A stretch of DNA of 64,000 nt from the NCBI GenBank assembly GCA_963725145.1, contig CAVRXL010000012.1, positions 1,178,001 to 1,242,000 on the forward strand. Direction: 5' to 3'. A program made the position numbers and the translations under genes. Position 1 is the stretch's first letter, and every line of letters starts with the position of its first letter. Shown piece after piece: positions 26,170-35,025 of this stretch. The notes beneath the pieces are model-generated. The model did no database searches. It saw only the letters and a program-made list of their open reading frames with translations, and was not told where the DNA came from. Source of the DNA: DATAEE01 sp963725145. Lineage in GTDB: Bacteria; Acidobacteriota; Vicinamibacteria; Vicinamibacterales; 2-12-FULL-66-21.

Positions 26170-27270
26170 TCAGAGTGCCTGCAGGATGAGATCGGCAACC
26201 ACGTCTGCGCCGTCGGTGCGGGCGGGCGGCGGCATCGGTTGCGACAGGACGCGATCGATCGCGGCCCCCCAGCGTCCGGCCAGCAAATCCTCCTGACAGA
26301 GGAACTCGGATCGGACGTAGCGAGGCATCTCGCGAACCAGCACGTCGTACTCCCGGAACCGGCCGCGCGAGGTGTACACGATTGCCGTCCCGTTGGCCGC
26401 GCATTCGGCGATGATGCCGAACCCCGGTTTCGTGATGACGACGTCCGCGGCTGCGACCAGGTCCTCGTAGCGAAACCCCGCCTCGTACAGCTCGCCGTCC
26501 GCGAGGCAGACGACGGCGCTGGAAGGGTGGAGGGAAGCCTCGGAGCGCGTAACGGTCGCTTCGGCTACGACAACCGTGCAGCGATCCAGGCAATCGACCC
26601 GGTCGAAGGGCAGCCCGCGGACGCCGAAGCCGCCAAATGACGAGAGGACGAGCGGCCGGTCGATCGGCACGCCGAGGTGCCGGCGCACCTCCGCCGGGTC
26701 GCGACGGCTGCGGCGCGCGATGAGCGGCACGTCCACGATCCGCGCGAAGGACTCGAAGCCGCCGCACATCGGAAGCCGCCAGGCGCCGACGCCCCGCGCG
26801 TACGCCGCGCGGATGAGGTCCAGAAGCCGCGGCCCGTCGGCGATCTCGTCGTACTCTTCGTAGATCCAGTCCCAGGTAAAGTTCGCGAGCGCGAACGCCG
26901 GCACGCCCGCGCGATCGGCTGCCGCGAACGCGAGTGGCGGCACGTCGCCGACAACAAGTCGCGCGCCGGAGGCCTCGAGCCCTCGCGCCTCGTCCGCCGC
27001 CCGGCGATCGAGGGCCGCGTAGAACGCTTCTGCGCGGCGGATCGACTCGGTCACGTCGATACGAAGGCTGTCGATCTGGACGAGCCCGGTGTCGGCCTCG
27101 ACCGGGTGAAGGTCGATCGGCGCGCGCGCCGTCAGCTCGAACAGCCAGCGCGGCGCGGCCGTCCGGACCTGCACCGGAAGGCTCGGCGCTCGCGCGGCCA
27201 GCGCGTTGATGACTTCGATGTCCCGGGAGGCGTGGCCGAATCCGTGGCCGGAGATGTAGAAGACGATCAA
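26170..27270 (-). CDS. GT-B-fold glycosyltransferase-like protein (L-arabinokinase N-domain-like)
   Basis: 366 residues. The N-terminal YISGHGFGHASRD and the C-terminal KPGFGIIAECAANGTA follow the two-lobed GT-B pattern (MurG/UGT-like). They resemble stand-alone homologues of the N-terminal domain of plant L-arabinokinases. No kinase domain follows, so it is the transferase-like half only. No signal peptide; presumably cytosolic. Its start overlaps the end of lon by 4 bp, so the two are probably co-translated, for which no functional reason is evident. The sugar donor and acceptor are unknown. Confidence 0.7.
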   Translation of the reverse strand: MIVFYISGHGFGHASRDIEVINALAARAPSLPVQVRTAAPRWLFELTARAPIDLHPVEADTGLVQIDSLRIDVTESIRRAEAFYAALDRRAADEARGLEASGARLVVGDVPPLAFAAADRAGVPAFALANFTWDWIYEEYDEIADGPRLLDLIRAAYARGVGAWRLPMCGGFESFARIVDVPLIARRSRRDPAEVRRHLGVPIDRPLVLSSFGGFGVRGLPFDRVDCLDRCTVVVAEATVTRSEASLHPSSAVVCLADGELYEAGFRYEDLVAAADVVITKPGFGIIAECAANGTAIVYTSRGRFREYDVLVREMPRYVRSEFLCQEDLLAGRWGAAIDRVLSQPMPPPARTDGADVVADLILQAL

Positions 27271-29633
27271 CGCGAGGGCACCGGGACTTCCGGCAACGCA
27301 AGCGCGAGCGCTTCCATGAGCGTCTTGACCGGCACGAACGTCATCTCTTTCCGTACTTCCTCGGGCAGCTCCGCCGCATCGTCGGCGTTCTGCGCGGGGA
27401 GGATGAACGTCTTGACGCCGTGTCGGCGCGCGGCGAGCGCCTTCTCCCGGATGCCGCCGACCGGCAGCACGAGGCCCGACAACGTGATCTCCCCGGTCAG
27501 CGCCACGTCGTCACGAATCGGCTCGTCGCGGAAGGCGGAGACGATCGCCGTCGCCATCGTGACGCCGGCCGACGGCCCGTCCTTCGGGATCGCGCCGGCG
27601 GGCACGTGGACGTGCACGTCGTGTGTGTTGAAGGCCTCCGGATCGATGCCGAGCGTCCGCGCCTGCTGGCGCACGTGGCTCAGCGCCGCCCGCGCCGATT
27701 CCTGCATGACGTTGCCGAGCTGCCCGGTGAGCGTCAGATTGCCTTTGCCGCCCGGCAGCAGGACCGCTTCGATGAACAGGACGTCTCCGCCCGTTTCGGT
27801 CCAGGCGACGCCCGTCGCCACGCCGGGGCGCGACGTGCGGAACGCCACGTCCGGACGGAACTGCGGCGGCCCGAGGTAGGTCTGGAGCTTGTCCGGTTCG
27901 ATCGTCTCAGGGGCCGCGGCGGATGGATCGGCCTGGCCCGCGATCCGCGCCGCAACCTTCCGCGCGACCGCGCCGAGCCGTCGCTCGAGGCTTCGGACCC
28001 CGGCTTCGCGCGTGTATTCGGCGATGATGCGGTGGATCGTCGCGTCGGGCACGACGATCTGCTCGGGCTTCAGTCCGTGCTCGGCCACCTGGCGCGGCAG
28101 CAGGTACTTCCGCGCGATGTGCACTTTCTCCTGCTCCGAGTAGCCGCTCAGCGAGATGACCTCCATCCGGTCGAGGAGGGCGGGGTGGACCGGTCCAAGC
28201 TGGTTCGCGGTCGCGATGAACAGGACTTTTGACAGGTCGAGCGGAATCTCGAGGTAGTGGTCGCGGAACGTGTGATTCTGCGCCGGGTCGAGCACTTCGA
28301 GGAGCGCGGCGGCCGGGTCCCCCTGGATGCCGACGCTGATCTTGTCGATCTCGTCGAGCATGAAGACAGGGTTGACGGCGCCCGCCTGCTTGAACGCCGT
28401 CGCGATCCGGCCGGGCATCGCGCCGATGTAGGTCCGCCGGTGACCTCGAATCTCAGCCTCGTCGCGCACGCCGCCGAGCGAGATTCGGACGAACTTCCGG
28501 TTCATCGCGCGCGCGATCGACTGGCCGAGCGACGTCTTGCCGACGCCTGGCGGCCCGACGAAGCAGAGGATGGGACCTTTCATGTCCCCCTTCAGCTTCC
28601 GCACCGCGAGGTACTCGACGATCCGCTCCTTGACCTTGTCGAGATCGTAGTGGTCCTCGTCGAGCACGCGGCGCGCCTCGACCGGATCGAGCCGGTCTTC
28701 GGTCGTGACCGACCATGGAATCTCCAGAATCCAGTCGAGGTAGGTCCGGATCATCTGATACTCGGGCGACGCGGGCGTCATGCGCTCGAGGCGATCGACC
28801 TCGCGCATCGCGACGGCGTTGACGTGCTCAGGCAGCTTTGCGGCGGCGACGCGCTCGCGGAGCTCCTGCACCTCGCTGTCGGTCTCGCCGAGCTCCGATT
28901 GGATCGCCTTGAGCTGCTGCCGCAGCAGGTACTGCCGCTGGGCGTCGGTCATCTCCGCCTCGGCCTTCGAGGCGATCCGCCCCTTCATCTCCAGGACGTC
29001 GATCTCGCGGGCGAGCGCCGCCGCGACGGCGCCGAGCTTCACCGACAGGTTGTCCTCCTCGAGCAGCTTCTGCTTGTCCTCGGGCTTGATGTCGAGCAGG
29101 CTCGCGAGCAGATAGCAGATGCGCAGCGGATCGTCCAGGCTCGCTACGATCGCGCGGAGATCCGGCGCGAGGCCGGTCGCGACCGACAGGCCCCGCTCCA
29201 CGAGCTCCTGAATCCGGCGTACCTGCGCGTCTACCTCGATCGTGCGCTCGGCCGGCTCGGGCATCGGCTTGACCAGCGCCAGAACCACGCGGGCTTCGCC
29301 CGCCGCTTCTTGATTGAGGAATTCCGCCCGCGCGCGCGCGATCCCTTCGACGAGGAGCCGGATGCCGCCGCTCGGCGCCTTGGCCATCTGCCGGACCAGG
29401 CCGATGGTGCCGACGCGCGCGAGATCGGACGGGCCCGGATCCTCCACGTCGGTCGTCTGCTGCAGCATCAGCACCATGCGATCGCCCGCGAGCGCGCGGT
29501 TGATCGCCTCGACCGACAAAGCGCGGTTGACCGCGAGCGGCGCCGCCGTCAGCGGAAAGACGACGGAGCGGCGAAGCGGCAGGACGGGCAGCTCGGAGGG
29601 CAGCGGCGGACTCGACGGGGAATCTGGGGACAT
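27267..29633 (-). CDS. lon: ATP-dependent Lon protease
   Basis: 788-residue LonA-type AAA+ serine protease that degrades misfolded and regulatory proteins. It has an N-terminal LAN substrate-binding domain (LPVLPLRRSVVFP onward), a coiled-coil middle, the AAA module with Walker A GPPGVGKTS and Walker B VFMLDEIDK, and a C-terminal protease domain with catalytic Ser688 in KDGPSAG and Lys731 in GGIREKALA. The dyad spacing of 43 matches the canonical enzyme. Length is normal. No heat-shock operator was recognised in the short upstream repeat-filled gap. Confidence 0.97.
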   Translation of the reverse strand: MSPDSPSSPPLPSELPVLPLRRSVVFPLTAAPLAVNRALSVEAINRALAGDRMVLMLQQTTDVEDPGPSDLARVGTIGLVRQMAKAPSGGIRLLVEGIARARAEFLNQEAAGEARVVLALVKPMPEPAERTIEVDAQVRRIQELVERGLSVATGLAPDLRAIVASLDDPLRICYLLASLLDIKPEDKQKLLEEDNLSVKLGAVAAALAREIDVLEMKGRIASKAEAEMTDAQRQYLLRQQLKAIQSELGETDSEVQELRERVAAAKLPEHVNAVAMREVDRLERMTPASPEYQMIRTYLDWILEIPWSVTTEDRLDPVEARRVLDEDHYDLDKVKERIVEYLAVRKLKGDMKGPILCFVGPPGVGKTSLGQSIARAMNRKFVRISLGGVRDEAEIRGHRRTYIGAMPGRIATAFKQAGAVNPVFMLDEIDKISVGIQGDPAAALLEVLDPAQNHTFRDHYLEIPLDLSKVLFIATANQLGPVHPALLDRMEVISLSGYSEQEKVHIARKYLLPRQVAEHGLKPEQIVVPDATIHRIIAEYTREAGVRSLERRLGAVARKVAARIAGQADPSAAAPETIEPDKLQTYLGPPQFRPDVAFRTSRPGVATGVAWTETGGDVLFIEAVLLPGGKGNLTLTGQLGNVMQESARAALSHVRQQARTLGIDPEAFNTHDVHVHVPAGAIPKDGPSAGVTMATAIVSAFRDEPIRDDVALTGEITLSGLVLPVGGIREKALAARRHGVKTFILPAQNADDAAELPEEVRKEMTFVPVKTLMEALALALPEVPVPSR

Positions 29634-29636
29634 CAG

Positions 29637-29667
29637 TGTTGAATGCTGAATGCTGATTGCTGAATGC
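29637..29667. repeat. GAATGCT heptamer repeat between M28 and lon
   Basis: Four units close to GAATGCT/TGCTGAT span nearly the whole 34-bp junction between the M28 stop and the lon start. Same family as 9036-9073. Confidence 0.75.
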
Positions 29668-31173
29668 CTACGGCACGAATCGCGGGGGAGAAGGCCCCTC
29701 GGACAGCCGCCACGCCGCCTCGAACGTCATTCGCGCGACCCGCGCCAGTTTCCCGAAGTTTATCTTGTCCGCATCGTCGTCGGGCGTGTGGTAGTCGGGG
29801 TGGAGGCCAGTCGTCAGAAACAGCGCAGGGATTCCCTGTTCGAGGAACGACCAGTGGTCGCTGCGGCGCACCAGATTGTGGGATCCCCCGTCATAGCTGG
29901 TGCGCAGGTCGAAACGCGCGGCTTCGTTGGCGACGCGCACGACCGACGTCAGGTCCGGGCTGTGCGTATAGCCGAGCAGGTGCAGGACGTTGACGTTGTC
30001 CTTCGCCTTCGTGGCCGTGAAGCCGTTGAAGCGCGGGCTCGACGGATCCGGCACGTCCTCGTCCCGGCCGACCATGTCGAGGTTGAGGTTTGCGATCGGG
30101 CGCCCCGGCGGAGACGGATGCGCCACGAAATGCCGCGAGCCGAAGAGCCCCGTTTCCTCGGCGTTCCAGATCCCGAAGACGAGCGTCCGCGCGGGACGCG
30201 CGCCGGCCGCTGCGGCCGACGCGAACGCATCCGCCACTTCCAGGACCGCCGCTACGCCGGACGCATCGTCATCCGCGCCGTTGAAGACGCCGCGCTGGGG
30301 ATCGACGCCGTCGTGGTCGAGGTGGGCGCCGACGACGACGAGCTCGTCGCGGCGCGCCGGGTCGGCACCCGCTATCGCGGCGACGACGTTGCAGGTCTTG
30401 ACGGGACGCCGGTCGATTTCGGCCGCGAGCGTCAGTCGGCCGCGGCCGACGAGCGGGCGAAGTTTTTCGGCCAGGCCTTCAGTCACGTACGCCACCGGTA
30501 TCGCCGCGATCTCCGCTGACTGGTAGGAGGGATCGTTGTCGAGCGGCCCCATCTGCCAGGTATCGCCGAGTGGTTCCAGCGACGGGGAGACGATGAGCAC
30601 GCCGACCGCACCCTTCAGCGTCCACTCGGTCACCGTCCGGCGGATCTCGGCGGACCGGCTGAAACCTGATGCGATCGGGAGGAGGACGATTCGGCCAGGC
30701 GCCTCGCGCGGCTGGAACGTCGCCTCGGCGGTCACGGTTCTGGACGCGGAGATCGTGGCTGGATAGAACTCTTCGCCGGCGGTCCTTCGCAACAGCTCGT
30801 GGCCGTCGGTGTCATGCAGCTCGAGAGTGGTGGCGCGGCTGAGCGCCGCGTCAAACAGTCCGAAATTCTGAAAGTACGCCGCCGATTGCGGCGACTCCCG
30901 TTGATCGATCGCCGCGGGGACGCCGGCCCGCCTGAACGCGTCTGCGACATATTCGGCGGCGCGCCGGTTGCCGGGCGTCTCGAGGCCGCGCCCGTCCATG
31001 TCGTCGGCGGCGAGCACGCGGACGTGCTCGGAGAGATCGCCCTGAGTGATGGTGAGCGAGGCGCGCTCCACTTCTGGCGACAGCGGCGTACGGATTGCGG
31101 CGGCCGACGCCGCCGCTGCCGCGACGAGCGCCACGGCGATCGCTCGCCACCCGATTTGTCGAAGCGCAATCAT
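29668..31173 (-). CDS. M28 family zinc peptidase, exported
   Basis: 501 residues with a signal peptide (Ala-rich, ending near residue 26). A protease-associated (PA) domain insert (about 150-265) precedes the M28 catalytic domain. The zinc ligands of the family are visible: GAHLDHDG, NGADDDASGVA, NAEETGLFGS, LNLDMVGRD and PDYHTPDDD. It likely acts as an aminopeptidase in the periplasm or outside the cell. The 5' flank is a 23-bp tandem repeat array, not an obvious promoter. Confidence 0.94.
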   Translation of the reverse strand: MIALRQIGWRAIAVALVAAAAASAAAIRTPLSPEVERASLTITQGDLSEHVRVLAADDMDGRGLETPGNRRAAEYVADAFRRAGVPAAIDQRESPQSAAYFQNFGLFDAALSRATTLELHDTDGHELLRRTAGEEFYPATISASRTVTAEATFQPREAPGRIVLLPIASGFSRSAEIRRTVTEWTLKGAVGVLIVSPSLEPLGDTWQMGPLDNDPSYQSAEIAAIPVAYVTEGLAEKLRPLVGRGRLTLAAEIDRRPVKTCNVVAAIAGADPARRDELVVVGAHLDHDGVDPQRGVFNGADDDASGVAAVLEVADAFASAAAAGARPARTLVFGIWNAEETGLFGSRHFVAHPSPPGRPIANLNLDMVGRDEDVPDPSSPRFNGFTATKAKDNVNVLHLLGYTHSPDLTSVVRVANEAARFDLRTSYDGGSHNLVRRSDHWSFLEQGIPALFLTTGLHPDYHTPDDDADKINFGKLARVARMTFEAAWRLSEGPSPPRFVP

Positions 31174-31178
31174 CGTAG

Positions 31179-31293
31179 GTAGCGCAGCCCTCTAGCAGCC
31201 CGTAGCGCAGCCCTCTAGCAGCCCGTAGCGCAGCCCTCTAGCAGCCCGTAGCGCAGCTCTCTAGCAGTCCGTAGCGCAGCCCTTTAGGGCTGC
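31179..31293. repeat. 23-bp tandem repeat, five copies, ending in a palindrome
   Basis: GTAGCGCAG recurs at 31179, 31202, 31225, 31248 and 31271, exactly 23 bp apart; the connecting part reads CCCTCTAGCAGCCC with two substitutions in the fourth copy. The last copy merges into GCAGCCCT-TT-AGGGCTGC (31276-31293), an 8-bp-stem palindrome. It lies upstream of the M28 gene; the 31174-31338 gap holds nothing else I can support. Confidence 0.85.
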
Positions 31294-31338
31294 TTCTGAG
31301 TCTATCGCAAGGACTACCTCGTCCGTGTCGTCGCGCGG

Positions 31339-32070
31339 TCAGTAGATCCACGGCAGGATCTTCCACTTCACTCGGCCCGTGTACCTTCGATACTGGTCGC
31401 CAAATGCCTCGACGAGCGAGCGCTCCTCGAAAGGCACCGCCATTGCAAGATAAGTGGTGCTGACGATGGCGAACATCAGGCGATCGGTAGTCATCCGCGG
31501 CGCGGCGAACACGAACAGGACCCATCCGAAGTAGACCGGATGCCGAACCCAGCCGTACACGCCCGAGGTCCTCAACGACGGGTCTGGCGCGCCAGGCGGG
31601 TTCGGTTTGCCCGTCTGACGGGCCGCAGTCGTTCGGGCGGGACGGAGACCGGCCAGCTCGAACGGGTGAAGCGCCGCGCTCGCAACGAGCGCAAGGACGA
31701 CTCCCGCGGCCTGCACGAGATACCAGCCGATCGCGATCGGTCCGCGGATGCCGTAAAGGATGCCGCCGATTGACTGCCATAGGCCGCACGTCGCAAGGAA
31801 CAGCAGGCTCGAGATCCAGACGTACGTCGACCGCTCCAGCTCTGCCGGAACGACGCGCGTCAGCCATTGCTTTGCGCCGGTTCGGGCCATGATGCTGTGA
31901 TGAAGAGCGAAGATTGAAAACAGGAGGAGGTCGATCGTCAGCGCGCGCAGGCCGCCAGCCGGCTCCGGTCGATCGAGGAGGATCAGATAGAAGAAGAGAA
32001 AGTACAGCAACGAGCCGACGAACAACACGGCGCCGATCCAGGCAAACGCGCGCCTGAGGCTGTAATGCAT
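31339..32070 (-). CDS. NnrU/isoprenylcysteine-methyltransferase-like membrane protein
   Basis: 243-residue integral membrane protein with about five to six helices. The ICMT/PEMT-type cofactor motif is present near the C-terminus: WVRHPVYFGWVLF and, further on, FEERSLVEAFGDQYRRY. Related proteins include NnrU-like proteins and MddA, the methanethiol S-methyltransferase; S-adenosylmethionine-dependent methylation of a small or lipid substrate is likely but the substrate is unknown. The start is ATG 32070, chosen because it begins MHYSLRRAFAW and a TATAAT box sits 9 nt upstream. It is divergent from the ketoacyl-synthase gene set. Confidence 0.72.
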   Translation of the reverse strand: MHYSLRRAFAWIGAVLFVGSLLYFLFFYLILLDRPEPAGGLRALTIDLLLFSIFALHHSIMARTGAKQWLTRVVPAELERSTYVWISSLLFLATCGLWQSIGGILYGIRGPIAIGWYLVQAAGVVLALVASAALHPFELAGLRPARTTAARQTGKPNPPGAPDPSLRTSGVYGWVRHPVYFGWVLFVFAAPRMTTDRLMFAIVSTTYLAMAVPFEERSLVEAFGDQYRRYTGRVKWKILPWIY

Positions 32071-32079
32071 CGGCTCCGT

Positions 32080-32085
32080 ATTATA
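32080..32085 (-). promoter_or_regulatory. -10-like box TATAAT, 9 nt before methyltransferase start
   Basis: Perfect consensus TATAAT on the minus strand, 9 nt before ATG 32070, in the 34-bp divergent gap shared with the ketoacyl synthase gene at 32105. Confidence 0.5.
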
Positions 32086-32104
32086 GAGTTCGGATAGCGG
32101 ACAT

Positions 32105-33367
32105 ATGCCCACCCCCAGCGTGGCCATAACCGGCATCGGCGTCGTGTCGCCTTTTGGCGTCGGCCGCGAATGCTTCTGGAGCGGCCTCCGCGCCGGGCGA
32201 AGCGGCGTGCGAGCGATCACCGACTTCGACGCCTCCATGTTCGCGTGCGGCGTTGCCGCGCCGGTTCCGCTCCTGACGCAGGCGGACATTCCGGCGGTCA
32301 ACGGGAACGGCCACCTCGCGGGCAACGCGGACCCCCGCCGCTACTCGCGCACCTCGCTCGTCGCGGTCATCGCCGCCATCGAAGCCTGGAAGGATGCGGG
32401 GCTCCGCCAGGCGGAGCCGGGGGCGGGCGTGATCGTCGGAAGCGGGGCCGGCGGCATCGACGTCGCCGAACGGCAGTACAGGGAGTTCTTCACCGACGGC
32501 TGGAAACGCGTCGGTCCGTACGCGATTCCCGTGTCGATCGTCGGCATGGTCTCCAGTGAGATCTCGATCGCGCTCGAGCTGCACGGGATCAGCCACGTGC
32601 TCTCGACCGGGTGCACGAGCTCGACGGATGCCATCGGCTACGCGGCGGCGCTCATCCGGTCGGGCGAAGCGGACGTCCTGCTGTCGGGTGGCGCCGACGC
32701 CTGCGTGACACCAGGCATGATCTTCGGCTTCTCGAAGATGAAGGCCGTCTCCACGCACTACAACGCCACGCCCGCGCTCGCGTCGCGTCCATTCGACCGC
32801 GGCCGGGACGGGTTCGTCCTCGGCGAAGGCGCATGGATGATCGTTCTCGAGCGCGAGGACCGCGCGCGTGCCCGCGGCGCGTGCGTCTACGCGACCATCG
32901 ACGGCTACGCGTCGACGTGCGACGCCTACCACCGCGTGCAGATGGATCCGGAGGGCGAGCAGATCATCCGCGCGATGGCCGGTGCGATCGAGCGCAGCGG
33001 CCGCGCGATCGATGAGATCGGCTACGTCAACTATCACGGCACGTCGACGGTCTTGAACGACGCGGTCGAGGCCCGGTGCGTGCGACGCCTGTTCGGCCCG
33101 CGCGCAGACGGACTGCCAGGGTCCTCGACGAAATCGATGATCGGTCATCCCCAGGGCGCCAGCGGCGCCGCCGGGGTGGTGGCGAGCGCGCTGGCGCTGG
33201 CCCGCGGGTTCCTGCCGCCGACGATCAACCAGGTCGAGCCGGATCCCGATTGCGACCTCGACGTCATCCCGAACCATGGGCGCGAGGCCGAGCCTGCGGC
33301 CGCGCTCTGCAACTGCCTCGGATTCGGCTCGAAGAACAGCGCCCTCGTGCTGGGACGGTGTGATTGA
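32105..33367 (+). CDS. beta-ketoacyl-ACP synthase (KAS II/FabF type)
   Basis: 420-residue thiolase-fold condensing enzyme with the full Cys-His-His triad: Cys170 in STGCTSS, His311 in YHGTST and His348 in SMIGHPQGASGA. The usual GGADACVTPG and FDRGRDGFVLGEGA landmarks are present. It should perform decarboxylative Claisen condensation of malonyl-ACP onto an acyl primer. There is no neighbouring acyl carrier protein, ketoreductase or dehydratase, so it is probably a dedicated specialised-lipid or polyketide KAS and not the housekeeping FabF. Its last 8 bases overlap the start of the flavoprotein gene, indicating a coupled operon. Confidence 0.9.
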   Translation: MPTPSVAITGIGVVSPFGVGRECFWSGLRAGRSGVRAITDFDASMFACGVAAPVPLLTQADIPAVNGNGHLAGNADPRRYSRTSLVAVIAAIEAWKDAGLRQAEPGAGVIVGSGAGGIDVAERQYREFFTDGWKRVGPYAIPVSIVGMVSSEISIALELHGISHVLSTGCTSSTDAIGYAAALIRSGEADVLLSGGADACVTPGMIFGFSKMKAVSTHYNATPALASRPFDRGRDGFVLGEGAWMIVLEREDRARARGACVYATIDGYASTCDAYHRVQMDPEGEQIIRAMAGAIERSGRAIDEIGYVNYHGTSTVLNDAVEARCVRRLFGPRADGLPGSSTKSMIGHPQGASGAAGVVASALALARGFLPPTINQVEPDPDCDLDVIPNHGREAEPAAALCNCLGFGSKNSALVLGRCD

Positions 33368-34514
33368 CGTCCTGGTGATCGGAGGCGGTCCGGCCGGCGC
33401 AATCGCCGGTGTTCTCCTCGCGCGCCGCGGTGCCCGCGTCCGCCTGATCGAGCGCGGCGTTTTTCCACGCGACAAGCTGTGCGGCGATACGCTGAATCCC
33501 GGCGCTCTGGCGCTGCTCGATCGCCTGGGGCTCGGAGGCGTGTCATCCGGCGGCCTCCCGGTCCACGGCATGATCGTGACGGGACCCGATGGTGGCCGCG
33601 TCCGCGTCGAAGGGCGGTACCCGGACGGCACGATCGGGCGCGCGCTCCGCCGGCGTGACCTCGACGCGTCGATCCTCCGTGCGGCGGCGGCGGAAGGGGT
33701 CGAGATCGAAGAGGGCGTTGCCGTAACGTCGCCGATCGTCTCGGATGGCCGCGTGCGCGGCGTCACGATGCGATTGCGCGGCGAGGAGCGGCGCCTCACG
33801 GCGCCGCTGACCATTGCCGCGGACGGCCGGCGATCGCGGCTGGCGTTCGGGCTTGGCCTCGCTCGACATCCTCGCCGCCCGCGTCGATGGGCGATCGGCG
33901 GCTACTACGACGACGTCACCGGGTTGACGGCGTTCGGCGAGATGCACATCCGGCCGCGCGGATACCTCGGCGTCGCGCCGCTGCCCGGCGGACTCGTGAA
34001 TGCCTGCCTGGTGATCGACTCGCCGCGAGATCTCTTCGATCCGGCCGACAGGCTGGACCACGCCGTGCAGGGGGATCCGGCCACCGCCGACCGCTTCGCG
34101 GATGCGCGCCGGTGTGGGCCGGTCTCCGTGCTCGGCCCCCTGGCCGTCGAGTCGCGGACGGCGGGGATGGACGGATTGCTGCTCGCGGGTGACGCCGCCG
34201 GGTTCATCGACCCGATGACCGGTGACGGGCTGAGGTTCGCGATTGCGGGCGCGGAGCTGGCGGCGCGCGCGGCGGGGGAGTTTCTCGACGGACGGCTCGC
34301 CGATCCGCACCGCGCCCTTACGGAGTGGCGCCGCGAGCTGTTTCAGGTGAAGTGGCGATTCAACCGTGGACTGCGCGCGCTCGTCGCTGCGCCGGCTGCC
34401 GTACGCGCCGCCGCCGCGGGGGCGCGGGTCATGCCGTCGCTCGTCCGCATGGCGATCGCGTACGCTGGGGATGTTCCACGGTTCAGAGAAGTCGATGCTT
34501 CAGACGGGCCTTAG
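33360..34514 (+). CDS. FAD-dependent oxidoreductase, geranylgeranyl-reductase family
   Basis: 384 residues from GTG 33360. Motifs: dinucleotide-binding VIGGGPAGAIAGVLLARRGA at the extreme N-terminus, PRDKLCGDTLNPGAL (family FPRDKxCGxxL segment), and GDAAGFIDPMTGDGLRFAI, which binds FAD. This family saturates isoprenoid chains or hydroxylates/oxidises lipid and polyketide substrates. Placed between a ketoacyl synthase and an ICMT methyltransferase, it probably modifies the KAS product; that is inference. Its end overlaps the methyltransferase gene by 20 bp. No transmembrane helix is apparent. Confidence 0.85.
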   Translation: MIDVLVIGGGPAGAIAGVLLARRGARVRLIERGVFPRDKLCGDTLNPGALALLDRLGLGGVSSGGLPVHGMIVTGPDGGRVRVEGRYPDGTIGRALRRRDLDASILRAAAAEGVEIEEGVAVTSPIVSDGRVRGVTMRLRGEERRLTAPLTIAADGRRSRLAFGLGLARHPRRPRRWAIGGYYDDVTGLTAFGEMHIRPRGYLGVAPLPGGLVNACLVIDSPRDLFDPADRLDHAVQGDPATADRFADARRCGPVSVLGPLAVESRTAGMDGLLLAGDAAGFIDPMTGDGLRFAIAGAELAARAAGEFLDGRLADPHRALTEWRRELFQVKWRFNRGLRALVAAPAAVRAAAAGARVMPSLVRMAIAYAGDVPRFREVDASDGP

Positions 34515-35016
34515 CGCCCTCCTCGTCGTCGCCTTCCTCATCCTCGAGACGCTACGCTCGCGCGCGAACGAGCGCGCGTTGCGGGCGCGCGGCGCGGTCG
34601 AGCCGGCGGGGGATGTCTACACGGCGATGGCCGCCGCGTACCCGCTCGCGCTTTTCGCGCCCTTCGCCGCCGCGATCCGCGACGGGCCGGCGTCGGCGCC
34701 CGTCTGGGCCGCGGGCGTTGTGATGTTCCTCGCGGCCAAGGCGCTGAAGTTCTGGGCGATCCACGCGCTGGGGCCGCGGTGGACGTTCCGCGTGCTGGTC
34801 GTTCAGGGGGAGCGGCTGGTGACGTCAGGCCCGTACCGCTACCTGCGGCACCCGAACTATGTCGCCGTGGCGGGAGAGATTGCCGGCGTCGCGATGATGT
34901 GCGCGGCGCCGGCGATCGGACTGGCGGCTCTTCTCGGGTTCGGCGCATTGATGTGGCGCCGGATCGCGATCGAGGAGCGGGCCCTGGCGGCGTCTCAATT
35001 CTTCCGGATGCTATAG
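34495..35016 (+). CDS. isoprenylcysteine carboxyl-methyltransferase family protein
   Basis: 173-residue integral membrane methyltransferase. Four hydrophobic segments precede the SAM-binding signature GPYRYLRHPNYVAV (about 112-125), and RIAIEERAL closes the protein. It lacks much of the C-terminal tail seen in eukaryotic ICMT. Relatives next to polyketide or condensing enzymes O-methylate phenolic lipids. The start is taken as ATG 34495, which begins MLQTGLSALLVV; an upstream ATG at 34471 is possible. It is the third gene of the KAS-flavoprotein-methyltransferase set, all overlapping. Confidence 0.8.
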   Translation: MLQTGLSALLVVAFLILETLRSRANERALRARGAVEPAGDVYTAMAAAYPLALFAPFAAAIRDGPASAPVWAAGVVMFLAAKALKFWAIHALGPRWTFRVLVVQGERLVTSGPYRYLRHPNYVAVAGEIAGVAMMCAAPAIGLAALLGFGALMWRRIAIEERALAASQFFRML

Positions 35017-35017
35017 T
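35012..35017 (+). promoter_or_regulatory. -10-like box TATAGT, 8 nt before GT-C start
   Basis: TATAGT overlaps the stop codon of the methyltransferase gene and ends 8 nt before the GTG at 35026, suggesting an internal leaderless promoter. Confidence 0.35.
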
Positions 35018-35025
35018 CGGATTAC

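Noticed and set aside
31179..31293. Possible CRISPR array
   Set aside because: Repeats are contiguous at 23 bp with no unique spacers, and there are no cas genes nearby.
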